64,000 nt of DNA from contig CM036618.1 of NCBI GenBank assembly GCA_020746105.1, forward strand, positions 123,181,280 through 123,245,279, in the 5' to 3' direction. Positions 1-13,000 of this stretch are shown here, piece by piece. Position 1 is the first letter of the stretch. Every line of letters begins with the position of its first letter. The position numbers and the translations under genes are program-made. Origin of the DNA: Trogon surrucura (taxonomy: Eukaryota > Chordata > Aves > Trogoniformes > Trogonidae). The notes under the pieces are model-generated. The model ran no database searches, was not told where the DNA came from, and saw nothing but the letters and a program-made list of their open reading frames with translations.

Positions 1-3000
1 CAGTGAATTTTGTTGTCTTATTTATGAGGGACAGATGAAAATTCCCGGTCAGAAGTCATTCATATATAAAAGTTTTTGTTCAATTTAAATCGAAATGGGA
101 GGCAGAGCCATGGTGAGTTTCTAACAGTTACAGTGCTGTGTATTTACAGATCTATTTTAAACTAGAACATTCTCCTTAAGTATAACAGCCTTTATGGTTA
201 ATAAAACCATGTTAGAACATGCATGGAATACTTATTTCTGGTCATATATTGTATATTCTCTACTACATTATTTGTCTTAAATTATAAACCAAGTTTCATA
301 CTCTTGTACCATTCATATACTGAAAAAATATATTGCAGTTATTATTTCTTAGGCACATGTACAGATTAAATTAAAATTGGAAAGGTCAAGATTGCTATAG
401 TGTGATAATAACCTCTTTTAGTTTTACAAGCAATCTATCACAACCAAATTTCAACAGTTTAGAAGTGTAGTTCTGAAAATCCAGTATAGAACTGAAAAAT
501 TTATGTAGATGGTGACATTAGGCATATTTTAGGAAAATGAGTGTTGTAATAATTTATTCTGCTGTAGGCAGTGTCATGGATCCATCATGGCACACAGTGA
601 AAGACAACATGTCAAGAATGCTGGAATACCTTTCTTTACTGTAAGACACCCACACAAATTAGTAACAGGACAACATTCAATAAAGTAGAAAATAAACCTA
701 ATAGAAACACACTTACAGAAAAAGTTTTCTAACTATACCCTCTATACCACATACCTAAAATCAATGATTTTTTTCCAGTGGAAAGCCACACCATCCCAGG
801 AGGCTAAATTTAGGTCAGTGAACATAAAGACTCAACACTGAGAAAACACTTATGGAGCACAAAGCACAGACTTCCTCATGTCCTTCAAGAGAAAAACTGA
901 AATTATTGCTAGGCAAGCCTAAGAAACGATGTTTTTTGGTGGTGTCCTCTGTGCAGAGCAGGGACTGGTCACCAGGGTAAATTATAATTCCAGTACAGAA
1001 ATATTTGCGACGTGGGTACACGCAGATTCACAGAATGGGAGAAAGACAGGTTCTTGGTGTCTCTCATTTAGGTCTACAGCACCTACTTGTTCCATACTAC
1101 AGTTGAACTTTCCATTTTAAACAAACAGCTACAAAAGTGAACTCAAATCTTTTCTTCCCAATTCTGTCCAGAACTTAACTGTGCTTAATGGATATGCTTC
1201 CACCAACAGCTGTTGAAACCTAAAGTGACAGTTTGATTCCTAAAACTTTTCTGTAACAGCAGTGGGAGTACAGAAGTTGGAAAACGATAACTTTCAAGAT
1301 CTATGCAAATCAGCAGAGCAACACACACATATAGGGTAAAAATTGAAGATCTATCGATTTAACAGAAGCAAATGGAGCTCATGGAGAGTAAGTTTTGTAA
1401 AGGATGGAGTAATTAAAGCAATCACAAAATGAGTAAATGGTCTGGCCCAGACAGTTGTTTTCTCTAAGTGGCCCCTCTTGCTTTCTCTTTTTATCCATTT
1501 TCCATTTCATGCTCCTAATCAGGTTCAAATGAGGTGTATCTGCTCCATCTTTGCAAGGCTGACCTACTTCAGAGGGATTAGCAGCACTGTGACTTGTCTC
1601 CCCTGTTTTAGGAACGCTCTGTTCTGTTTCAGGAATGAAAGCAACGCTACCTTGTTCCTGAGTAGACTTTGCCTGCACTACAAACCTCCTCTGTGTTGAC
1701 TGCGGATAGAAATTACTTATAAATTACTTCTAAAGTAGGTCTTTTGCTCTTTTCACCCTCAAACCTTTATTTCCTGGTTCTTTTGAATTCATAGGAATAT
1801 TCCTCTATATTTGGAGCCACCATGTTACATATCCATTCTTAGCCACTTCATAGAGATCTGTTTTGCTACCTCCTTCATCCACATGTTCTTTGAGGGCACA
1901 AATATAATTACTCAGCACCTTGTACACAATAAAATGTTCCTCAACCTTTCCCTTTGCACATCAGCTCTTTGTCACAAAAAATCTTCTAATTTTGCTATGC
2001 CAGATCTCAAACCTCTGTTTTGGCCAATCACTTCTCCCACACACCTTTAAAGAATCTAAAGGAAAACTAGTATGATTCTGTCAAGTTTCTCCAGTTCTTA
2101 CTGAGCAGCAGAAAAAAAAGTCCTTTCTGTATTAGCTCCTCACAAGGGACCTTTAGCCAAGTGTGCGTCTTCTCAGATAATTTCTACTGTTGTATTTCCT
2201 TCTCTTTACTACCTATCTCAGGTCTAAACATTGACAAAATACCACATTCCGTTTTCAAACTATCCATTCAGGAAGGCCACTGATAAATTTTTATTTTTAT
2301 TTTACAAACCACAAGAATAACTAAGGATTATAAAAATTGCAATATAGGGACTCTGAGTTCAGTCTGTATGGACCACATGGGAGATATTAGAAGATATATG
2401 TGTTCTGTGAGGCTCTTACTTAATCTTCAGCTGGCATTAATTGTGGTGGCAAGAAGTCTACAGCTCAGAAAAGCTAGGATCTCTACAATGATGGCAAGTT
2501 GTTGACAAAAGCCTTCTTTGATAATGGCAGGTACCATGTGAATACCTAGTGAGGAGAGAATGTCACTGAGTCGCAGGGAAAAGTGACCAACTCTTGAGAA
2601 GCAGCAAATGAGGAAAGTTGCTGTCAGTGTTTCATTTCTGCACAGAGAAAGTGGAGCTATGGGCAGGACTGTGTCCCCACCCACTCTGTGCTGGAGAACA
2701 ATGGAAGCCCATATCTGTTGTTAAACTCCTCCTGACGAGGAGTAGTCTTTTGGAGCAGTCTTTTGCATCAGTCCCCGGATGCTGAGTCCACTTCAGTGTC
2801 AATTAATAAAGGCCAAGTGTATGCTCAGGCTTTAAGGAATGGTTTGATCAAACCCCAGATTCCTATTGAGAAATATGGGAATAATGCAAAGGAGCCTCAC
2901 TAAGACAAACTGGCAAAGTGTGACAAAATCCAGAAGTTGTAAGCCCTACTGTTTCCTCCACGGAGGGAAAAAAAAAATAGTGTGAATGTGTTAACAGGAC

Positions 3001-3480
3001 TTTAAAAAACACTTTCAGAGTAACTGTTACAAAATTCTTCATCTCAAATTACTTCCAAGCCAAGATAGTCAGTCTCTAGCCAAACAAGAGGTAATTTCCA
3101 TATCAGACAGGCAGCTCAGACCTGCACAGTGGTCTCTTATTATTCTGGTCAATTTATCAGGCTAACAAAGGAAGTTGACTATCCTAATTACAACTAATTG
3201 AGAGTGCAATCATTCCACTCAAGGGCAGGGCTGCTCTTCAGAGGCACCTGGAAAAGCCGAAGGAATGGGGCTGAGGGGAATCTCGCCGAGCTCGAGGGAG
3301 CACACACCAAGTCCCGTGTAGGGGCTGAACACCGCACGGGGACAGACAGGCTGCCTGCCTGGGGCTGACACTCCCTTGGGGCCCTCCTGAAGACTTAATT
3401 AAACACGGTCTCAGCGCGCAGCCCAACAGGGCTGGCAGCTAACAGGATCCCGGTGAAGTGATAATCGTTTTTTTACTCGG
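1..3480. other. Intergenic region upstream of TMX4; no recognised gene
   Basis: AT-rich sequence without an exon chain or interspersed repeat that I recognise. Short open frames exist on the minus strand (for example 1379-1697 and 2427-2684). They match no family I know and are about the length expected by chance. In human the gene on this side is PLCB1, transcribed away from TMX4, but no PLCB1 first exon is visible here. Confidence 0.6.
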
Positions 3481-3820
3481 CGTTCGTGACACGGCACCTT
3501 GCCTACACCATCCCGCTATGGGCGCCCCAGTACAAGAAAGACTCGTGAACCTGATCAAGAAGCCACCGCGATGGTGGGGCCGCAGCACTTCTCCTGTGAC
3601 CCTGCTCGGAGTTCAGACTTCAGACTTCCTTTAGGCCCGTGGCGACGGCACTTGTATTATTCCCGTAAGGGAGACCCACCGGCAACTGTCCCCGCCCCCC
3701 CCCCCCGCGCTGCCCTCAGGAGGCGGCTCCCGCCTAACCGTCGAGCCACGCGCCGGCTCCACCCGGCCTCCGCCTCTACCACGGCCCAGGCCCCGCCCCC
3801 GCGGCGGCCGCTCGCGCCCT

Positions 3821-3840
3821 CACTTCCTGGGGCGGGCGGG
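3821..3840 (+). promoter_or_regulatory. ETS-type site abutting a GC box just upstream of the TMX4 start
   Basis: CACTTCCTG at 3821-3829 is the reverse of an ETS core (GGAAGT). It runs straight into GGGGCGGGCGGG, an Sp1-type GC box, and ends 6 bases before the start codon. Adjacent ETS and GC boxes are common at TATA-less CpG-island promoters close to the transcription start. Transcription would therefore begin near or upstream of here, giving a short 5' UTR. Function is inferred. Confidence 0.45.
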
Positions 3841-3846
3841 TTGAAC

Positions 3847-4052
3847 ATGGCGGCGGGCTGCTGGGGCGGGAGGCGGCTCCTCCTCTCCGCCGCGGCCGTT
3901 CTACTGCTCTTCGCGGCGGTTCTGGGTCCCGCTGCCGCCTCCTTCTCCTCCTCCTCCCGGGCAGGCAGTCCCGGCGAGCAGCGGAGCCGCGTGCAGGTGC
4001 TGGGCGGCTCCAACTGGAGCCTGGTGTTGCAGGGCCAGTGGATGTTGGAGTT
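3847..4052 (+). CDS. TMX4: TMX4 exon 1: signal peptide and start of the thioredoxin fold
   Basis: Codes residues 1-68 and two bases of F69. The N-terminus has Arg-Arg at 9-10, a hydrophobic core rich in Leu/Ala (about 11-31) and a likely cleavage near A31/S32. A Ser-rich linker (32-37) follows, then N56-W-S, a sequon that is also present as N-W-T in human TMX4. The donor is TT|gtgagt. Confidence 0.93.
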
Positions 4053-7000
4053 GTGAGTAACGGCCGCTTTCCCTCCCGCCTCAGAGGCAGCGGGGAGGGG
4101 TGGGGGTGGGGAAGCTGCTTCCCTGTGTGGGGTGTCCGGCGTCTCCCGCCTCAGCTCGGCGCCCGTTCCGGGGACCGGGCGCGGCCGGCAGCGCCTGTGG
4201 CGGTGTGGGGAGAGAGGAGCCGAGCAGCTCCGGCCTCCCCGCCCCGCGGAGGGGAAGTGCGGGAGCGGCCGCGCACCTTCCCCGCCCCGCAGTGGCTGGC
4301 GAGGGAGAGGGGGGGCGCTGGAAGAGGCGGCCGGGCGGTCTCCGCGCCGGGACACCTCATACCTGTGACCCATTCCCCCCCGCCCCGCCTTTGTCGGGCC
4401 TGAGCCTGCAGGCACGGGCTCAGCTGGTTTGAGATGCCGTGATAAAAGTAGCTTTACTTTCAGGGGCTCGCTCACAGAGAGCCCAAGGTTAAACTTGGGC
4501 ACTTTTCAGCGAGCCTCTCAGCAGTATTACTCGACGCTCAGGCACTGCACCTTGTCCTGCTTTACCCATTGGGGACTTTCACTGTGTTCCGTACGGGCTA
4601 GGAAGGCTGCATTTGGTAGGTGGTATTTAGCAAGAGTAGCTTTCCAAAGTGGTGTTACATAACACCCTGATCCGCCCTCACTTCCAGCTGCTGTGCTCCG
4701 GAGTTCTGCTTCGAGGGAGATGGATCAGGTTTCATCAACTTTTCAGTACTGCTCTTTTCTATCCTGGTGACAGCTAGAGGACCTTGCCTATTGCCGGCTG
4801 AGGTTTTAAGTGCTGCAAAATAACTGCAGTGTCATGGCTTCACTTGTACATGAGACTGTTTTTGAAACACACGTGACACTTTATTCTTGGAGAGTAGCTC
4901 ATCTATTTGTATTTAGAAGGGGGAAAATGAAGGTGAGAGTGTATTTTTTAAGACAGCAATTAAAAATATATAGTTTAAGTAGGCTGTATGCTAACGTAAT
5001 ATCTGTGTGCTGTGCAGTTATGAAATAGGATTTTATTCTGACATGTGTTACTCCTCTGTGGAAGAGCTTTTGAAAAGGACTGGGTAGCCTTTAAAATGAC
5101 TGCGTTGTCCATCAACATCTGAACTCATGCTCCTTCATAAATAGTTGCCCAGCTGCTTTAAGGTTTTTTTTTAGTATTGAATTCGAGTTATCTCATCTCT
5201 CATTAAGGGGAGGGGCTATCACTTCCCCTAGGGCTTAACTACTCGGGATCCTGCTGGACACACAGCATAAATGAGTGAGTAGATGGGAACAATCCTGAAA
5301 TAGCTGAGAGACCCAGGGATGTCTACTGTTGTAGCCAAGGATTTGGGTTTGATTTTGAGTCTCTTTTTTTTCCCCCTTTTTATTTATTGTATTCTAAAGG
5401 GTGGTGGAAGAGATGGTCTTGGAGTGGGAGAAAATAAATCTAGTTTTTAAATTGAAATTTTCCCACTTCTGACTTCCTAGTCGTGTGTGAAAGTTACTGG
5501 TTCGTACCTGAATTGATGAATCTTAAGGAGGAAGACGTTATTTATGGTGACTCAAAATTTTTATTCTGAGAGAAAATATTTAAATAATTAATGGTGCATG
5601 CCCCTGAGGAAAAAATGCCCCTGACTGAAATCAGAAGTAGTTGGAATAGCAAAGAGTTAAAATCCTTTGTAAGACTTCACTCCACTTGAAAGTTGCAGAA
5701 ACAATGGACCATTGAATTCTGGAGTTACAGGTAGCTGGCAGTAGAGTAGTGGCAAAGTTATCTTCTGTGCTAGCTGAAAATGGTACATGTTTTTAAACTG
5801 TTTAAATTGGACTTATTTTTGTTTTACATACAGTGCTTGGTGGGTTGAAGATCCTTGGTTTTCTATGCTACTTTTTGTGGTACATTTCTAGTGTTTCTTG
5901 CTTTTCTCCCAGCTGAGAAGGGACCTTTGTCTTTATTGAGGATCCTAACTCGATGCTGCTGTTCTTGAATTTGTGAGAGCTTGAGATACCCAATTCTGTC
6001 TAGATAGGAGCTTGAGATGTAGTACTGATTTCTTATGATTCTTGTACCTGTTTTCATGCTGACAGGTTTCAGCTTCTACTGATTTTTATCTGTTTTAGAG
6101 CTGGTGGTCTGGACAAGAGTCCTGCATGTCAGTTCATTGATTCCTTCCATGCTCTGTGGTAGGTCTGTTGGCAAGACTGCAGTATTGTTCATCAAAACCT
6201 CATTTGTTTGTTTCTTAGACCTGTATTTTCCAAGCAGTACTTAATTATTTTTGTAAATGTAAATAGAATCTCTGTGGAAAAAAAAATACTTTGGTCATCT
6301 GCTCTTGATTACTGGCTTGAAGCCTTAGCCCTCGTAGGAACGAGTACTGCTACTTCTGTTTAATGTCAAGAATTTTTATTTATGGAAGTAGTATAGGCAA
6401 ATTACTGCATGCTACCACTTTTTTTGTTTGTAGCAGAAATAGGGTTTTTCTTCCTTCAGCCCTCCAAGCTGAAGTATGTGTACTTGGCTGACGTTTTGTA
6501 AATACTCCGTTATTCACAGCTGGCAAAATTGCAGTCACTGGAAGCACTGCTGCATTTCATTGATGAAAATGTTCTGGATGAACATTGCGTCTCAAATACG
6601 TTGCAGCACTTTCTGCTTTCTGTTACTGTTGCAGCACACAGATCCACACCGAAGTGCTGAGTGTGGTGCTGGGATGAACTGTTTCAAAAGGTTTCCTTAT
6701 TGAGGTGTTTCTAGTCTATAGCTGCAAGGTAATGATTCACTAATATGAGGAAATGTTTTTCTGTCTTTAATTTTAATATTGTGTCTGTCGGGAGTTTAGA
6801 AAACTAATTTCTGGTCTGTTTGTTTAAAAGTGCATTTTGCATTTGTAAGAATAGGTTGTTCCAAGCTTGATCTCAATTTAACACCCCCTTCTTTTTGTAA
6901 TAGATTAAAAAACCCACAATAAATTAAAAAAAAAAAACCAACAAAACAAAATAACCCCACAACAATAAACTTGTCTCTGCCTCTGGTTATAAATGAAACT

Positions 7001-10000
7001 ATTGAATGTGCTCCTGTTACACTTGCAGTACTTCAGGTACTTGCCTATCGCAGAAAGTCTCTATCTCCCATACAAAGAGTTAAATGTTTCTGTTTCCTTT
7101 TGTTTCAGCACAGACTTAGTGCTATGTGTACCTAAAAAGAGAATGTCTTGGTTTTCTAATTCTAACTAGGTGAAAATAGTCATCTTTTCAAGGCTATCTT
7201 ATAACACCTATACTATAGGCCCATACCTTTTTCCACTGTCAATTATTGTTAAACATTGTCCTGCTATCTAGTAGGCCAGATTATCACAAGGGTTCAGTTT
7301 TCCCCCTGGCACTTTTGTCTGTAGTTTCAAAGGAGTGTGCTAAAAATCTAGCTGGATATTTTGGTGTTAACATGATTTAATGCATTTAAAGAGTTGGCCT
7401 GAAACACTTTGTGTAAATAGACTCCTGAAGAATTTCCTAGATTATTTAACAATTACTGTAACTTGGATGAGGATTTTGACAAGACTGGGAATTTTAAGAG
7501 AGTGAAGTCTCTTCTCAGTTTGTTAGTATCCTGGCTTTTCTTTGTCCTATTCTTCAAAGCGAACAAACACAAAAAACCCCACCCAACCTTAAAAAGCTGG
7601 AGGGAATGAAAATTAAGTTACTGAAACTCTGGTTAGGTTCTGAACCTTATGCAGCCCTCCTGACTGAGCTTGGAGGAAGTGATCAAATTACCTGTGTACT
7701 CTTATTTAATAACTGAACATGTGGCTGATTTCTGTGCAACATGAATTGACTGAACAGAAACTGAAAAAATGTGAAACTGAAATAGCCTTGGTAGCAGATG
7801 CTTTACTGTTACAGAAGAGGACAAAACCATATAGAGTGATGGAACTTAATCTGCTGAAGTTCTGAAAGATTTCATGTGGTTTTTTAGAGATTGATTTGCT
7901 TTCTATTTTAAAAATAACTTCTCCATCTTTAAGAAGAAATGCATGTGAAATGGAAAGTTGTCAGGGTCTTTTTTTTTAATTACAGATGGTACTGTTATCC
8001 TTTTTTTTTCTTTTTCCTGAAGCTTGAGAGCTGAATAATTACAATATACCCTTCTTTGGTTCTTGTCTTGTTCTTGAAAGTTCAAAATGCATTTCATTAC
8101 TGAGCTGTAGAACAAGAGGAGAGTGACACTTGAAATGTTATCTTAGAGAATACAATTTGTTTGGCTTGTAGGGCATCATACCACAGGGGTATGCAGTTAC
8201 ATTTCTCCTTTATTTGGGTATTATTGGTGAAGAGATGCATGTCAAGTTACTGAAGTAAATACAGCAAAATAGGAATTCATAAGGTTGACTCTGAAACGAA
8301 TTCCCCAGAATGGTCACGTGGTGGATTTTCACTTCAGCAGGCCCACCTGTGACTTAATGCATTTAAGTGAAGCTTGGCAGGAGAATCCAGGGATGAAACC
8401 TCCTTCATTTGGTCTTTGAAGTAGCTAGGGCTTTGGCAATTTGTAAAAAAAACAGAACAAAAAAACCCCAAACCACAAAAATCCAAACAACTGTTAAACT
8501 TTTGTGGAGCAACTGGCTTTGGGCTGTGAGGTCTTGAGTGTCAGAAGGGTTTTGGCACACTCGAGGAGACTTCTTGTCAGCTTCCAGAGCACGTGCTGTT
8601 GTGATATAGGTGTTGGGAAATTACAGGGACTGGCCTCTGTATCTTTGGCTACCACCTGCTCACTTGAAAAGTAGACTAAAACCATATAGCTGACATTTTG
8701 AAGCTTATACTTTGTTGAAGTTATAAAGCTGCCTATCCTTCCTCAGGACCTCTCCGTATTTAGGAGTAAGAACAAATCGAATTGTATTCTTAAGGTAACA
8801 ACTGAACACACCAGGCACTACCTCTTTTTTCCTTTTTTTCTTTTTTTGTATGTTTATGAAATCTGTAGCAATAAGGCAAAACTTTTTAAAAAATTAATAA
8901 TTATTGCATTCTGATCCTGTTTTTACCATCATGTTAGGTATTGTCTCAACATTTGCATCTCTAATTTTAATATGACTCCCAATCTGAAATCCAGCAAATA
9001 GCTTGGTTTACAGTAAGTATTACCTGTTATAAAAGTTGTGTCTTGAATTGTGAAAAACTCGACTAAAAGGGAAAGCTCTCATCTTGACTATTTTGCTGTT
9101 TACCCTTAAGCAACTCCTCTCACCCCTGTATCTGTAAGCTGTTTTTCCTTTGTTCCTAAACTTTGTGAAATTGCCATCAGAGCAATGTGTAAAACGGTAT
9201 TTGAGGCTACATCTGTTCAACACTGATAGTTACCGATAATGGTAATGAAAAAGCAGATAAAAGGAGTTAGTTACATTCAGTTGAAAATAAGTGAATTGGT
9301 GAATTCCCTAGCCAGGCAGTTACAAAGAGAGAGATTAGTGGTTTGGAGTTGGAAACTGTGTATCAGTAAATCTTACTGAAGTCATTTTGTGTTTACTGAT
9401 CAACTCTGTAGTGATAGGACTGAATGGCATATTTGCTCAAACTGGTTTTAACTTAAGATTGTTTTTTTTTTTATTACTATTTTCTGTTGCAACCACCAGT
9501 GAAGTCACTGGTGTTTGAAAGCCAGAGATTGATCTTTTATGCTTTAGATCGGAGATATGACACAGACTTCACTTTTCACTTTAAGAGCTTAAAATTTTGC
9601 TTTTTGGATTGCTTTCTTTATGCCCTCTGAAAAAGTTTCAGGTGTTGCAATTAATTGGAGTAGGAACTGCAAAACACTTGGTCACTTTGAAACAGTGATT
9701 TTAATCCACTTAATTGTTCTTGCAGTAGATCTGACCAGTAGGTAGATGTTAGTTGCCTCTTTGGTGGGAGGTAGACAGTGTATGAGGATATTTTGGTTTT
9801 AAAACTTTGTGCTGCTTAAGAGGTCTGGTAATGCCACAGATTAGGGGTATGTTGAGGATTGCGTGATACTGCTTGTGGTGAATAACTTGGCATTGTGTAA
9901 TTTATAGGTATGTCGTGTTTTCAATCCATTTTAAAAAATGGTGGAGATCAGTAAATTGCTTTTCAATATGTAACAGGCTACTGAAAACTTTCTTTCCTTA

Positions 10001-13000
10001 ACCACATGCCCAGGTCTTCGTTTAAATATTGGTGGACTTTGATTTCAAATTGGGAAGACATGAGTGCTGTTTTCTTGGCACAATTGTAGGGCCATAGGGC
10101 ACAGTGCAAATGTTACCCCCTTGTGCAAAGAGGTAGCTAGAGGAGTAACAGCCCTGAGTTTGGTGGTGTTGATGAGGTGCTAGTTATTTCCTAGTCTGTC
10201 TGTGGAGTATGGCACAAGAAATTTGGTTACATCTACTTTTATAAGTGACTTGGTCTTGCATCCTGTGACTGAGGTATTTTAAGACTGAGAGGGAAGCACG
10301 CTAAGGCTTTGGCAATAGAGTACTCTTGTTAATTCCAGAAGGCATTCCTGAATTCCATAGTAGTTCAAATGTCTCGTAACAAATGCAGAGATTAAAGCGT
10401 CAGAAAAGTGAGAATGTTGAAGTAAGTAGCAGTGATAAGACTTGCAAAAATCTGAGCCTATTGGAAGCTCTTTCTTGCATATGTGGGGACAGGATGTTTC
10501 CTGGCTGGCAGAAGTTGAACATGTAATTTCAGGAACATGAAGCAAATATTTTAAGCCTGATTGTGCCAGTGTTCAGTGTGACTCGATCATGTAGCATCAT
10601 ATGTGACTGTTGCCATCCCACATTCAATAAAAACGAGGAAACCAACAACTAAGGCTTTTTGCCATGTTCATTGTTATGTTCTGTCATTGCCAAACTGTGA
10701 GGTGGATGGATCAAATAGTACCTTAAGCAAGCTAAAGGGTATATTAATCTTGAAAATCTCACAGCCTGAGTTTGGCACATCTGGAGAAGCTGAATTTAGA
10801 AAACATTCTGACTTCTGCCTTTAATTTTATAGCAACATCCGCAGCATTATCTGATGGATGTGTGCAGTTTCCTACCTATCAGTCAATACTCTTTTTAGAG
10901 TATGGTATCTGACAAGCTATTATTAAAAGCCCCCTGTAGGCCAGCAGCACAACGGGAAGCAGCTCTGCATGTGAGACTTGCTTCCAGTATCTTTTTTTAA
11001 GGATACTGAGGGGCTGTTTCTTGGCAGGATAAGATTTATGTACTGGTTTCAGATACTCTTGCATGAAATGATGTTGGCTCAAAACCCCACTATATTAGCT
11101 TTCATACTTAAAATCAGTAAAATGCAACAGATTTTTAGATTGTATCCTTTTAACTTCCAGATGACAAGATTTCCTTTTTTAAATATTTAAGTTTCAAAAC
11201 CACCATAAAGCACTCAGGGTGAATTTGATTCTGCCTATTATGTGAGAAATTACCTGATTTAGTTTCTGTCTCATTTATGTGAAACATCTATGGGTGACTG
11301 GGGAGAGAAAGTAACCATTCCTGATCAGAAGACAGCGAGACAGTAGAAAGGGCCACTTTTTAGGTCAGATAGTAGTCCTTGCTGGCAGATGGACTGAAGG
11401 GAATAAGGGAGTTCCCTTAGAGGTTCCAAGTTAACAGCTCACAGAACTATGCTCTAAGGATATTGACTTTTGCCCAAGAAGAAATTGATTTCTGTTGTTA
11501 ACAGTGGATTAGGTGTGTGGTAGCATATATGAAGTACTGTGAGAAGTTGTGTGCCTCTAGACCTGCTGCTTTTATTCCCTGTCATTTTGAAATACCAGAC
11601 ATCTGCCTATATACATCTACACTTCCACTCCCCCACCCAATAAATTGGAATAAACTGCGTAAAAAACTCCCCTCTCACCTTAGTTATGAAAGGTTAAGTC
11701 AGTGTATGGGCAATTGCTGTGGTTCAGTTCCATGCTATACCTAGCTCTTTTGTGTTACCTTAATTGTGTATATGACAAACCATTGCAAGCTGCACAAGTT
11801 TAACACAAACTTTGCCAACCAAGTTAACGTAAAATACTGAAGGATGGCAAATTGGATTTTACCAGCATTTAAGCATTGTCTGATACTGTTCTTTCATATT
11901 AGCTGCTCTGTCTCTGCATTGATATTATCGATAGCAACCACGAACTTAGTTTTATTATTTCGACTTGACTATAGAAAACTCAGCTCTTGAGACACGCTTT
12001 CTTATTTTGCTGAATTTAATTCTGAGTAAAACCAAGACTTAAGAAGGGCAATATGAGCTGTAGGAATTTGATGTGCACTCTTTTTAAACCTCTAAAGAAT
12101 GCTATCAAAAATGGCATGGTTTGATGTATTGAGTAGTGGGCAAAGGCAAATGTAACTTCTGGAACTTCTGAGGTGTGGGAAATCAATACAAAATATTATA
12201 TTGAAGGATATAACTTCAGAGGACAGCCTAGCTTCAATAATTGAGATAGTGGCCATGGAAACTGATTTATTTTGTATGTAAATACAATAAATCATGAGTG
12301 GTGAGGGGTTTGGATATGAATTTCTCATATCTCTGAAGATTTGTTTTTATTTTAATAATGTGAGGAGAAACATAAGGATTGATACAGAACTACTTGGTTA
12401 TGTTACTTAGTAGTAGACTTGATTAAGAAAAACTGTAGTTTGTAGAGTTTTTTTTCCTGCATGATTGATGTGTTCGTATTTTCTTTGTATGGTAAATCCA
12501 TTTGAGTGTCTGTAAGAGTAAGAATATTAAAATATTTAAACTATCTTCCTCCTTTAGCTATGCTCCTTGGTGCCCAGCTTGTCAACAGATTGAATTGACA
12601 TGGGAGAGTTTTGCAAAAGAAAGTGAACAACTAGATATCACTGTGGGAAAGGTGGATGTCACTCAAGAACCAGGTATAGTATGAAATAGACTGTTTTATT
12701 AAAAGGAATTACTCTATATAAAGTACCACTTAGTCTCTGGGAGTGTACTTCATTTTACTGGACTACCTGGGATACCAGCCAAGTCAGAAAAGAGTTTCTA
12801 AATCAAAATAATGGTATCTACATTTTGTTTCTTCATACAGTTCATATCTGTGAGCCTAAGTTTATAAATTCGATTTGAAGGGTTAAAGAATTGAAGGGAG
12901 TGGTCTGGGTAAATACTGTTTCAAGGTGTGGTATCATTATCACAGTGTGAGCCTGCTTTAATAAGTTCTTAACTGTTTTCGTGATGGTACTTGTTTATTG

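Larger units (their letters stand above)
3480..4420. promoter_or_regulatory. CpG island spanning the TMX4 promoter and exon 1
   Basis: GC content and CpG frequency rise sharply at about 3480 and fall after about 4420, against AT-rich flanks. The island contains several GC boxes (for example 3791-3800), a poly-C run of about 12 bases near 3695-3707, and the TMX4 start codon. No TATA box is evident. This is the pattern of a broadly expressed vertebrate housekeeping promoter. The high GC also creates long spurious open frames on both strands, including one of 281 codons on the minus strand at 3657-4502. Confidence 0.85.

Noticed and set aside
2427-2684. Minus-strand open frame with acceptor-like CTCTGTGCAG upstream
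   Set aside because: Helix-like translation but only about 85 codons, no matching exons nearby and no family recognised.
3499-3846. In-frame open extension upstream of the TMX4 ATG
   Set aside because: It would bury the signal peptide inside the protein; the 3847 ATG has a strong context and gives the family's N-terminus.
3657-4502. 281-codon open frame on the minus strand over the CpG island
   Set aside because: Its composition (Pro/Arg/Gly/Ala) is what GC-rich DNA gives by chance. It runs opposite TMX4 exon 1 and shows no domain.
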